The notes under the pieces are model-generated. The model made no database searches. It saw only the letters and a list, made by a program, of their open reading frames with translations, and was not told where the DNA came from. From Firmicutes bacterium CAG:475 (lineage in GTDB: Bacteria; Bacillota; Clostridia; Christensenellales; CAG-917), in assembly GCA_000434435.1 (NCBI GenBank), contig FR895515.1:1-14184 (forward strand): 14,184 bases of DNA, written 5' to 3'. Position numbers and translations under genes: made by a program. The number at the start of each line of letters is the position of its first letter. Positions within the stretch are counted from its first letter, which is position 1. This document shows, in pieces, positions 6,070 to 12,379 of the stretch.

Positions 6070-6603
6070 ATGTCAAAAGATATCACGAAGCAGCATATAA
6101 CAGATAGCTTTAACGCATTGTTCAGGAAGTATCCTCTTGAAAAGATCACCGTAAACATGATAATTGAAAATGCCGGTGTGTCGAAATCAACGTTCTATCG
6201 CTATTTTCTGGATAAATTCGACGTGATGAATTATAACTATAAGAGGGTATTGGACGAAATTTTTGCGCACAATGCCTGCAAAAGCTGGGAGGATCTGTTC
6301 AACAGCATTTTATCCTACATCGACAACGATATAGACAGAATAAAAAACGCGTTCTTATATCTTGGCGACAATTCGTATGACAAATACGTTTTTGACTATT
6401 CGTTTGCCAGAATGAACGACAAGTGCGTGGAAAAGAACGGTCGCGCTTTATCGCAAAACGAAATTTATACGGCAAAAATCATTATATACGGATGCGTTTA
6501 TGCGGTGCGAGATTGGATTTTCAGCGATAAACGCATTACGAAAGAGGAGCTATCGGCGCAAATCGACAATGCCGTTCCCGAAAAATACAAAATACTACTT
6601 TGA
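6070..6603 (+). CDS. TetR/AcrR-family transcriptional regulator
   Basis: A 177-residue predicted dimeric DNA-binding regulator. The N-terminal helix-turn-helix (about residues 25-47) is clear: KITVNMIIENAGVSKSTFYRYF, followed by DKFDVM, is the canonical TetR pattern. The C-terminal part is all-helical and would carry the ligand-binding and dimer surface. Its FEEL-like region (SWEDLFNSILSYI) and the 'AKIIIYGCVYAVRDWI' segment resemble the DhaS/YbiH-like C-terminal type common in Clostridia. The start has GGAGA (6060-6064) five bases upstream. It is divergent from the polytopic membrane gene, with two dyads between them, so autoregulation and control of that gene are expected. It may also influence the iron-sulfur oxidoreductase gene about 120 bases downstream. 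The ligand is unknown. Confidence 0.9.
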   Translation: MSKDITKQHITDSFNALFRKYPLEKITVNMIIENAGVSKSTFYRYFLDKFDVMNYNYKRVLDEIFAHNACKSWEDLFNSILSYIDNDIDRIKNAFLYLGDNSYDKYVFDYSFARMNDKCVEKNGRALSQNEIYTAKIIIYGCVYAVRDWIFSDKRITKEELSAQIDNAVPEKYKILL

Positions 6604-6643
6604 AAATTGCTGAATTTAAGCGAGCTAAACAAATGAACGCTAT

Positions 6644-6675
6644 GTTCGATAACGAACCGTTTCGTGCGGAAACGC
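6644..6675. other. Two adjacent inverted repeats before the oxidoreductase gene
   Basis: GTTCG-ATAA-CGAAC (6644-6657) is directly followed by a 7-bp stem with one wobble (6658-6664 with 6669-6675). They lie between tetR and the oxidoreductase. They could be a regulator site or a transcript hairpin; no T-run follows, so an intrinsic terminator is unlikely. Confidence 0.35.
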
Positions 6676-6722
6676 TTGGATTCAGTTTAAAATATTAAAA
6701 TAAAACAAGAGGTAACAAAATT

Positions 6723-9389
6723 ATGGCAATGAGAAAAAGCATCCTTCATCTTGTCAAAGTTATGGGCGGTCTTGCCGGCATGATGACAAAAATCACCGAA
6801 GAATCTCCGGAATATTATGCGTTGAATTGTCTTACGGATGAAGAAGCGGATGTCGCCGCAAGTCTCGGACTCAGAAAACCGAGAACTCTCGAATACGTCG
6901 CCGATAAGTGCGGCAAATCGCTTGAAGAAACAAAACAAATTCTTGACAGACTCGGACATCTCGGCGTTATAAAAATCTATACCGAGAACGGTCAGACGCT
7001 TTATTTTATGCAGATTTTTGCTCCCGGCACGTTGGAAATGATGGTCGGATGCACCGAAAACGTCCAAAAACATCCGGAGATAGCAAAAGCATTCGAAGCG
7101 TACACGCGCGGACTTATGGAGTCGATGGGAACTATGTTGCCGTACGGCGCAAGCATGATGAGAGTTATCCCCATCGAATCGGCAATCGCAAGCGATACCC
7201 AAGCCGTGCCTTACGAGAAAATCTCATACTATCTCGATAAATACGACACGTTTTCCGTGTCGCCCTGTTCCTGTCGCCGCTCAAGAAGAATGATCGGAGA
7301 AGGGTGCGGACACCTCGAGGACGATATGTGCGTCCAAATGGGTTCGGGCGCGGAATACTTTATAAAAACCGGCAAGGCAAGACAAATCACGAGAGAAGAA
7401 GCCGAAGCCATTTTCAAAAAAGCGGAAGAAAACGGCTTGATGCACCAAATGCCCAACCTCGAAGGGCCGGGCGAATCGGCGGCAATATGCAACTGCTGCG
7501 CTTGCTCGTGCTTTGCAATCCGCATCTCTACAATGTTCAATTGTCCGGATGCCGAAAGAAGCAACTACCATGCCGAAATCAATCAGGAGAACTGCGTCGC
7601 ATGCGGACAATGCGTCGAAAACTGTCCTACCAACGCCGTCAGACTCGGTCAAAAGATATGTGCAAAAACTCCGATTGAAACAAAGAAATACGATACCGTT
7701 CGCAATACCGTTTGGGGCAAAGACAAGTGGAACGTCGATTATCGCGAAAACAGACAAGATACTCTCGAGAGCGGTACTGCGCCGTGCAAAACGGCATGTC
7801 CTGCCCATATTGCCGTTCAAGGCTACATCAGACTTGCGTCTTTGGGCAAATATAAAGACGCTTTGGAATTGATCAAGAAAGAAAATCCGTTCCCGGCGAT
7901 CTGCGGTCGTATTTGTCCGCACAAGTGTGAAGATGCCTGCACGCGCGGTCAAATCGACAAAGGCGTCGCAATCGACGAAATCAAAAAGTTTATTGCGGAT
8001 AAAGATAAAAACAACAGCGACAGATTTATCCCCAAGAAAAAGCACGATTATTCCATGAAGAATATCGCAGTGATAGGTTCGGGCCCCGCCGGTCTTTCTT
8101 GCGCGTACTATCTTGCCGTGGACGGTTACAGCGTGACCGTTTTTGAAAAGGAAGACAAACTCGGCGGTATGATGACACTTGGAATTCCCGCATTCAGACT
8201 CGAAAAAGACGTTGTTGAAGCGGAAATCGATATTTTGCGCGAACTGGGCGTGAAGTTTGAAACCGGCGTCGAAGTCGGCAAAGACAAAACCATAGACGAT
8301 TTGAAGAAAGAGGGCTTTGACGGGTTCTATCTTGCAATCGGCGCAAGTGCCGGAAGAAAACTCGGTGTGGACGGAGAAGATGCAAACGGCGTTATTTTGG
8401 GCGTTGATTTCCTAAAAGGCGTCGCACTCGAAAAAGCGGAAAAGCTTCACGGAAACGTCGTTGTCATCGGCGGCGGCAACGTTGCAATCGACGTGGCAAG
8501 AACGGCGGTCAGATACGGCGCTGCAACCGTAAACATGTATTCTCTCGAACAAAGAGCCGAAATGCCCGCACTCGATGAAGAAATCGAGGAGGCGGAGAGC
8601 GAAAATATCGTCATAAACAACGGATACGGACCTAAACGTATAGTTGTTCAAAACGGCAAAGTCGTCGGCGTAGAATTTAAGAAATGTTTGTCCGTTTTCA
8701 ACGATGAAGGCAGATTCGCTCCCAAATACGACGAAAACGATACGATTGTCGTGGATGCCGATTACGTTCTCGTTTCCATCGGTCAAAGAATCGAATGGGG
8801 CAACTTGCTCGAAGGCACAAACGTCAAGCTCAACAGAAACAACACTGTCGCAGTCGATGAATTCTATGTCACGGGCGACAAGAATATAGTTGCGGGCGGA
8901 GATTGCGTAACCGGTCCGAAATTTGCAATAAACGCAATAGCCGGCGGAAAAGAAGGTGCTATTTCATTGCATAGAGCGGTATGGCCCGGTCAAACGCAAA
9001 AGTACGGCAGAGACAGAAGAGTCTTTGTCGAACTTGACAAGAGCAATCTCGATTTGAGCGGATACGATAACGTCAAACGTCAACGTCCGTTGCACATCAA
9101 GGAAAACGACGGCACGTTTAAGGATAACAGAGCGACATTCACCGAGGAACAAATGAAAGCGGAAACCGCTCGTTGTCTCGGATGCGGCGCTGCAAAAGTC
9201 GATACTTATATGTGCGTGGGTTGCGGTCAATGCACCACAAAATGTAAATTCGATGCGATAAAACTTGTCAGAAACGATAAAACCGTCGTTGCAAAAGTGT
9301 ATGAAAAATTGCCTCTCGAAATGGCAAAACACGCAATTAAGCGCGTAGGTAAGATTATCGCCAAGCCGCTTTCAAAGGATAAGGATTGA
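6723..9389 (+). CDS. Multi-cluster iron-sulfur FAD/NAD(P) oxidoreductase (GltD/NfnB-like core)
   Basis: An 888-residue fusion. Residues 1-100 look like a winged-helix-type region. Residues 178-274 form a Cys-rich segment (C182-x-C184, C195, C203, then C256-x-C258-C259-x-C261-x-C263). A ferredoxin motif follows at 291-301 (CVACGQCVENCP). Residues 355-406 carry the GltD-type cluster cysteines (C355, C359, C394, C398, C402, C406). The FAD motif GSGPAG is at 452-457 and the NAD(P) motif GGGNVA at 583-588, with a second FAD contact near GGDC (725-728). The C-terminus adds CLGC (818-821) and another CxxCxxCxxxC (831-841). The core belongs to the glutamate synthase beta / NfnB-like flavoproteins that move electrons between NAD(P)H and iron-sulfur carriers; the actual partner is unknown. 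AGAGG (6709-6713) precedes the start. hypA follows after three bases. Probably cytoplasmic and oxygen-sensitive. Confidence 0.9.
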   Translation: MAMRKSILHLVKVMGGLAGMMTKITEESPEYYALNCLTDEEADVAASLGLRKPRTLEYVADKCGKSLEETKQILDRLGHLGVIKIYTENGQTLYFMQIFAPGTLEMMVGCTENVQKHPEIAKAFEAYTRGLMESMGTMLPYGASMMRVIPIESAIASDTQAVPYEKISYYLDKYDTFSVSPCSCRRSRRMIGEGCGHLEDDMCVQMGSGAEYFIKTGKARQITREEAEAIFKKAEENGLMHQMPNLEGPGESAAICNCCACSCFAIRISTMFNCPDAERSNYHAEINQENCVACGQCVENCPTNAVRLGQKICAKTPIETKKYDTVRNTVWGKDKWNVDYRENRQDTLESGTAPCKTACPAHIAVQGYIRLASLGKYKDALELIKKENPFPAICGRICPHKCEDACTRGQIDKGVAIDEIKKFIADKDKNNSDRFIPKKKHDYSMKNIAVIGSGPAGLSCAYYLAVDGYSVTVFEKEDKLGGMMTLGIPAFRLEKDVVEAEIDILRELGVKFETGVEVGKDKTIDDLKKEGFDGFYLAIGASAGRKLGVDGEDANGVILGVDFLKGVALEKAEKLHGNVVVIGGGNVAIDVARTAVRYGAATVNMYSLEQRAEMPALDEEIEEAESENIVINNGYGPKRIVVQNGKVVGVEFKKCLSVFNDEGRFAPKYDENDTIVVDADYVLVSIGQRIEWGNLLEGTNVKLNRNNTVAVDEFYVTGDKNIVAGGDCVTGPKFAINAIAGGKEGAISLHRAVWPGQTQKYGRDRRVFVELDKSNLDLSGYDNVKRQRPLHIKENDGTFKDNRATFTEEQMKAETARCLGCGAAKVDTYMCVGCGQCTTKCKFDAIKLVRNDKTVVAKVYEKLPLEMAKHAIKRVGKIIAKPLSKDKD

Positions 9390-9392
9390 TAT

Positions 9393-9791
9393 ATGCACGA
9401 ACTGGGAATAGTTTTTGAGGTCGTCAAAGTCGTGGAACAAGTGGCGAAAGAGCAAAAACTGCCGTCGGTCGATACGATCGTCTTGCAAGTCGGTGAACTC
9501 TGCGGAGTGATACCTGTCTACCTCGACGAGTGTTGGCCTGCCGCAATAGATAAAAAACCGTATTTTAAAAATACGAAATTAAAGCTCGATGTTGTGCCGG
9601 GCGTGGCAAAGTGCCGCCAATGCGGAGAAGTGTTCAACGTAATTGCAAACGAGGGATACTGTCCCAAATGCCATTCGTTTGACAAAGATTTGCTGTCGGG
9701 AAGAGAATTTTTGATAAAAGAGATTCTCGTCCCCGAGGACGAAACGCCGACCGATCAGGTATCGGAATCAAGCGACCAAACGGATGATTGA
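9393..9791 (+). CDS. hypA: HypA-type nickel metallochaperone
   Basis: A 132-residue member of the HypA/HybF family, which delivers nickel during maturation of [NiFe] hydrogenase (and urease in some bacteria). The N-terminal MHE (His2, Glu3) is the nickel site. The zinc site has two CxxC pairs, C74-RQ-C77 and C90-PK-C93. The family's usual length is about 113-120 residues; the extra part is an acidic, Ser/Thr-rich tail after residue 113. The ATG lies three bases after the oxidoreductase stop, with AAGGAT inside that gene's last codons, so the two genes are co-transcribed and probably translationally coupled. No hydrogenase subunits or other hyp genes are in the window, so its client is encoded elsewhere or is not a standard hydrogenase. 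Confidence 0.9.
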   Translation: MHELGIVFEVVKVVEQVAKEQKLPSVDTIVLQVGELCGVIPVYLDECWPAAIDKKPYFKNTKLKLDVVPGVAKCRQCGEVFNVIANEGYCPKCHSFDKDLLSGREFLIKEILVPEDETPTDQVSESSDQTDD

Positions 9792-9802
9792 AGTAAAAAT
9801 CG

Positions 9803-9840
9803 ATATAAACCACCGACAAAGCTCGGTGGTTTATATTTGT
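9803..9840. terminator. Bidirectional terminator between hypA and the DUF308-like gene
   Basis: ATATAAACCACCGA (9803-9816) pairs perfectly with TCGGTGGTTTATAT (9823-9836) around a 6-base loop. The T-tract is short, but the stem is strong and the flanking genes converge. Confidence 0.75.
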
Positions 9841-9892
9841 GACAAACTTTATAAAATATTATGTGCGTAATCGATGTGTTTCGTCGCTGTTT

Positions 9893-10411
9893 TTATGCAG
9901 ATTTTTCGTCGTATTTTTCGACGGAATCCGCTTTGAACATAAGCGCGATTCCTTGCAATACGGCAATCGTGCCAAGAGTTATAAACACTGCGTCAACCAT
10001 ATACCATTTGGCAACTATAAACAAAATGCCGATGATAAACAAAATTATGGGATTTAGCAAAATGAACACTTTATCTTTTACATTTGCACGCTTAAACGTC
10101 GATATTTGCGATATAAGCATATAAACGGCATAAGCGCAAAGCACGATGCCGAGCACCAAAAGCGCAATATCGACAACCGTCCAACCACACGTTATTACCA
10201 CGATTCCCAGCGCGATTTCAATGCCGCCTTCAACCCATTTTTTGCCGATGAGATTTATCGCTCCGACGATTGCAAGCATCACGCCCGCGACCGTCAGCAT
10301 CGCGCTTACGAAGGATGAGCGCAGAATACAAAAAAGTATGCCGACCGCAATCATTGCGATGCCGTAAACTACGTTGAGATTTTTGATCGTTATTTTGCTG
10401 CTGTCTTTCAT
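9893..10411 (-). CDS. DUF308/HdeD-like small membrane protein
   Basis: A 172-residue integral membrane protein of about six helices with short loops and many Gly, Ala, Ile and Val residues. Pairs of helices look like internal repeats (GIAMIAVGILFCIL, then GGIEIALGIVVITCGW, then PIILFIIGILFIVAKW), the pattern seen in the DUF308/HdeD family. HdeD is linked to acid resistance in enterobacteria, but the role in Bacillota is not established. The start is set at 10411 rather than an in-frame ATG at 10438, because AGAGGT lies five bases upstream and the remaining N-terminus (MKDSSK) fits a membrane protein better. It has its own promoter and ends at the shared terminator with hypA. Confidence 0.75.
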   Translation of the reverse strand: MKDSSKITIKNLNVVYGIAMIAVGILFCILRSSFVSAMLTVAGVMLAIVGAINLIGKKWVEGGIEIALGIVVITCGWTVVDIALLVLGIVLCAYAVYMLISQISTFKRANVKDKVFILLNPIILFIIGILFIVAKWYMVDAVFITLGTIAVLQGIALMFKADSVEKYDEKSA

Positions 10412-10449
10412 TTTTACCTCTTTGTTTCGGACACGCAAAAGCGTTACCC

Positions 10450-10478
10450 TTTATAAATAGTATGGTGCGACGCGTCAA
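10450..10478 (-). promoter_or_regulatory. Promoter of the DUF308-like gene
   Basis: On the minus strand: TTGACG (10473-10478), a 17-base spacer and TATAAA (10450-10455). The start codon is about 40 bases downstream. Confidence 0.7.
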
Positions 10479-10579
10479 AATAATACGCACGGCAAAAGGA
10501 CGATTTGAAAAATCAAACGCTTGCCGATTTTATGGAAAAGCCAAGATAAATCCGAAATGCGATATTCGACGTAATTCGT

Positions 10580-10608
10580 TTTACGGTTTTGAAAAAAAGT
10601 TGTATTAT
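10580..10608 (+). promoter_or_regulatory. Promoter giving a predicted leaderless acetyltransferase mRNA
   Basis: TTTACG (10580-10585), a 17-base spacer and TATTAT (10603-10608). The -10 ends exactly six bases before the ATG at 10615, so transcription would be expected to start at or next to the A of ATG. Confidence 0.55.
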
Positions 10609-10614
10609 GTACCC

Positions 10615-11085
10615 ATGATAGACAGTTTCGTTCAACCCAAAAATATCGTAGTTGCAGAGGATTTGCAACTTGTCAAATATTATCCGCGCTACAAGCAAAC
10701 TCTGGAATGGTATCAGGATCTCGACGTATGCAAGCAAGTGGACAACATCGATTTTCCCTACGACCTAGCAAGGCTCAAAGCAATGTACAATGCGCTTGCA
10801 AAGGGCGGCGAGTGCTACTATATCAAGGTGAAAGACAACGGCAAGTGGCGTCTTGTGGGAGATATATCCCTTTTCAAAGGCGAGATAGGCATGGCGATTT
10901 GCAAGCAATATCAAAATCGTCACTTTGGCAGGCGTGCGGTTGCGGCGATGCTTGAAAGAGCCAAAGAGATAGGGCTCGATCACGTCGAGTGCGAAATTTA
11001 CGATTTCAATTTGCAGAGCCGAAAGATGTTCGAGTCGGTCGGTTTTGAAAAGTACGCTCACGAAAGGTATCGCAAATTTCTTTGA
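10615..11085 (+). CDS. GNAT-family N-acetyltransferase
   Basis: A 156-residue protein of the Gcn5-related acetyltransferase fold, which transfers an acetyl group from acetyl-CoA to an amine. The C-terminal half shows the family pattern: GDISLFKGEIGMAICKQYQ (beta strands 4-5), then QNRHFGRRAVAAMLERA, which matches the acetyl-CoA pyrophosphate loop (Q/RxxGxG/A) and helix, then VECEIYDFNLQSRKMFESVGFEKY, the usual 'N..S...yeklGF' ending. The reading frame is open upstream to 10462, but the segment before 10615 reads as non-protein-like and lies across the divergent promoter, so the ATG at 10615 is preferred. It has no Shine-Dalgarno site; a -10 box lies six bases before it. The substrate is unknown. 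Confidence 0.82.
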   Translation: MIDSFVQPKNIVVAEDLQLVKYYPRYKQTLEWYQDLDVCKQVDNIDFPYDLARLKAMYNALAKGGECYYIKVKDNGKWRLVGDISLFKGEIGMAICKQYQNRHFGRRAVAAMLERAKEIGLDHVECEIYDFNLQSRKMFESVGFEKYAHERYRKFL

Positions 11086-11106
11086 CGGCAATATAACCGT
11101 GCCGTA

Positions 11107-11137
11107 AATCCGCTTGAAAACAGTGCGGATTGTCTAT
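11107..11137 (+). terminator. Weak terminator candidate after the acetyltransferase
   Basis: AATCCGC (11107-11113) pairs with GCGGATT (11125-11131) over an 11-base loop, followed by a moderately T-rich stretch. A smaller stem ACGGC/GCCGT (11085-11105) precedes it. Confidence 0.4.
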
Positions 11138-11194
11138 GTTTTTCACTATATAATAGATATTAATATATTTGCAAAACAAATATCGCCAAACCGT

Positions 11195-11223
11195 TTGACA
11201 TTCCGCTTGTATTTTGATAAATT
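11195..11223 (+). promoter_or_regulatory. Promoter of the rplU-prp-rpmA operon
   Basis: TTGACA (11195-11200), a 17-base spacer and TAAATT (11218-11223). It lies about 85 bases before rplU, leaving a leader of about 78 bases. Confidence 0.75.
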
Positions 11224-11229
11224 AGAAGT

Positions 11230-11301
11230 CGAGCCGCTCGAAAGTGGTTTTTAAGTCAATCAAAGATTGCACCTATGTCGGCGAGACTGGTTAGAGGAGG
11301 T
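11230..11301 (+). promoter_or_regulatory. Structured rplU leader (candidate L21 leader)
   Basis: The leader contains AGCCGCT-CGAA-AGTGGTT (stem of seven pairs with two G-U, about 11233-11250), a small AATC/GATT hairpin (11258-11268) and an ACCT (11271-11274) that could pair with AGGT of the Shine-Dalgarno region (11298-11301). Autoregulatory L21 leaders upstream of rplU are known in Bacillota. Membership in that family is inferred from position and structure, not from a covariance search. Confidence 0.45.
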
Positions 11302-11308
11302 AAAAACA

Positions 11309-11617
11309 ATGTACGCAGTAGTTGAATGCGGAGGCAAGCAATACAAAGTCGAGAAGGACATGCTCGTCAAGGTCGAGAAAATCGACGCTGAAATCGGCGA
11401 CGTCATCGAACTCAAGGCCCTCATGCTCGTCGACGACAACGGAAACGTTAAAGCAGGACAAGACGCACAAGCTGTCAAAGTGAGTGCAAAAGTCAATGCA
11501 CAGGACAAGTTCCCCAAAGTTTACGTTTTCCATTACAAGTCCAAAAAGAACATCAGAAAGCGTCAAGGTCATCGTCAACCGTACACCGAGTTGAAGATCG
11601 TTTCAATCGAGGGTTAA
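11309..11617 (+). CDS. rplU: 50S ribosomal protein L21
   Basis: A 102-residue protein of normal length. It starts MYAVVECGGKQYKVEKDM, the L21 signature, and contains VYVFHYKSKKNIRKRQGHRQPYTELKI, the basic, 23S-rRNA-contacting C-terminal segment. L21 binds 23S rRNA together with L20. The ATG at 11309 is chosen over an in-frame ATG at 11267 because AGAGGAGG (11293-11300) is eight bases upstream and L21 proteins start at MYAVV. First gene of a three-gene operon with prp (three bases gap after the stop) and rpmA. Confidence 0.98.
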   Translation: MYAVVECGGKQYKVEKDMLVKVEKIDAEIGDVIELKALMLVDDNGNVKAGQDAQAVKVSAKVNAQDKFPKVYVFHYKSKKNIRKRQGHRQPYTELKIVSIEG

Positions 11618-11620
11618 GCG

Positions 11621-11950
11621 ATGGTCAAGGTCAAGTTCTCGACACAGGACGGAAAGTTTGTGGGCGTTGAGTGTTCGGGGCATTGCGAGTACGCCGAAGA
11701 GGGTGCGGACATAGTTTGTGCGGCTTTAAGTTCGGTGATACAAACGGCAGTGCTGGGCATCATGCACATAGTCGGAGTCAATATAGCATACGAAACCGAC
11801 GCAAAAGACGGATATTTGTATGCAATGTTGCCAAAGTCAATGACTTCCGCTCAGGCACACGATGCCGACGTGATTTTGAGAACGGCTTATTTAGGGGCGT
11901 CCGACCTCTATGAAAACTTTTCGGACTTCATCACATTGGAGGTAAAATGA
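11621..11950 (+). CDS. prp: Prp cysteine protease that trims ribosomal protein L27
   Basis: A 109-residue protein of the Prp (YsxB) family. In Bacillota, Prp removes the N-terminal extension of L27 before ribosome assembly. The catalytic pair is visible as His21 in ECSGHCEYAEEG and Cys33 in ADIVCAALSSV, with the family spacing. Family members usually have GHA at the histidine, and here it is GHC, giving an extra Cys beside the catalytic His. GAGGG (11609-11613) lies seven bases before the ATG. Its last codons overlap the rpmA start (ATGA), so the protease and its substrate are translated together. Gene order rplU-prp-rpmA is conserved in Bacillota. Confidence 0.93.
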   Translation: MVKVKFSTQDGKFVGVECSGHCEYAEEGADIVCAALSSVIQTAVLGIMHIVGVNIAYETDAKDGYLYAMLPKSMTSAQAHDADVILRTAYLGASDLYENFSDFITLEVK

Positions 11951-12234
11951 TTATGTTTATGAATATACAATTGTTCGCTCATAAAAAAGGAACGGGTTCT
12001 TCGCACAACGGTCGTGATAGCGAATCCAAGCGTCTGGGCCCCAAACGCGCCGACGGTCAATTCGTTCTCGCTGGCAACATCCTTGTTCGCCAAAGAGGCA
12101 CGAAGTATCATCCGGGCAACAACGTTTCAATCGGCAAGGACGATACGTTGTTTGCGCTTATCGACGGCGTTGTGAAATTTGAGCGTGTTGGAAAAGACAG
12201 AAAACAAGTTTCCGTTTACGCACAAGAACAATAA
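11947..12234 (+). CDS. rpmA: 50S ribosomal protein L27 with Prp-cleavable N-terminus
   Basis: A 95-residue L27. The mature protein AHKKGTGSSHNGRDSESKRLG is preceded by a short extension ending NIQLF, which matches the Prp cleavage pattern (cut after Phe, before AHKKG). The mature N-terminus reaches towards the peptidyl-transferase centre, so removal of the extension is needed for function in species studied. The start at 11947 overlaps the prp stop and gives a 10-residue extension. ATG codons at 11953 and 11962 are alternatives; GGAGG (11938-11942) is four bases before the first and ten before the second. Followed by a strong terminator, closing the operon. Confidence 0.96.
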   Translation: MIMFMNIQLFAHKKGTGSSHNGRDSESKRLGPKRADGQFVLAGNILVRQRGTKYHPGNNVSIGKDDTLFALIDGVVKFERVGKDRKQVSVYAQEQ

Positions 12235-12242
12235 CGATGACG

Positions 12243-12270
12243 AAACCGCCTGATTTTTCGGGCGGTTTTT
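12243..12270 (+). terminator. Terminator of the rplU-prp-rpmA operon
   Basis: AAACCGCCTGA (12243-12253) pairs with TCGGGCGGTTT (12258-12268) with one G-T wobble and a TTTT loop. It is followed by more T. Confidence 0.9.
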
Positions 12271-12272
12271 CT

Positions 12273-12302
12273 TACGCGCGTGCGCGCGAGCGTGCATGCA
12301 CG
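12273..12302. other. Alternating purine-pyrimidine tract and palindrome
   Basis: Bases 12273-12288 alternate pyrimidine and purine without a break (mostly CG steps). They are followed by the perfect 12-bp palindrome CGTGCATGCACG (12291-12302). Such tracts can adopt Z-DNA under negative supercoiling. It sits just after the operon terminator and upstream of the DNA-glycosylase gene. Confidence 0.55.
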
Positions 12303-12342
12303 TACAATAAAAAATACGCAAGAGAAAGAGAAGTTGCCTTAT

Positions 12343-12373
12343 TTGCAATATTTTGCGACGGCAAAAATATACT
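12343..12373 (+). promoter_or_regulatory. Promoter giving a predicted leaderless glycosylase mRNA
   Basis: TATACT (12368-12373) ends exactly six bases before the ATG at 12380. The best -35 is TTGCAA (12343-12348) with a long 19-base spacer, so the promoter would be modest. No Shine-Dalgarno site lies before the ATG. Confidence 0.45.
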
Positions 12374-12379
12374 TTATCG

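Noticed and set aside
6676..6706. Promoter for the oxidoreductase from the TTGGAT and TAAAAT-like boxes
   Set aside because: The spacer is 14 bases for the best pair, outside the workable range. No promoter is called, so read-through from tetR remains possible.
7281..8045. 254-codon minus-strand frame
   Set aside because: Antisense to the iron-sulfur oxidoreductase. Its Phe/Val/Asp-rich composition is what antisense reading of that gene's codons gives.
11149..11154. TATAAT as the rplU promoter
   Set aside because: No acceptable -35 sits 16-18 bases upstream, whereas TTGACA-17-TAAATT lies closer to the gene.
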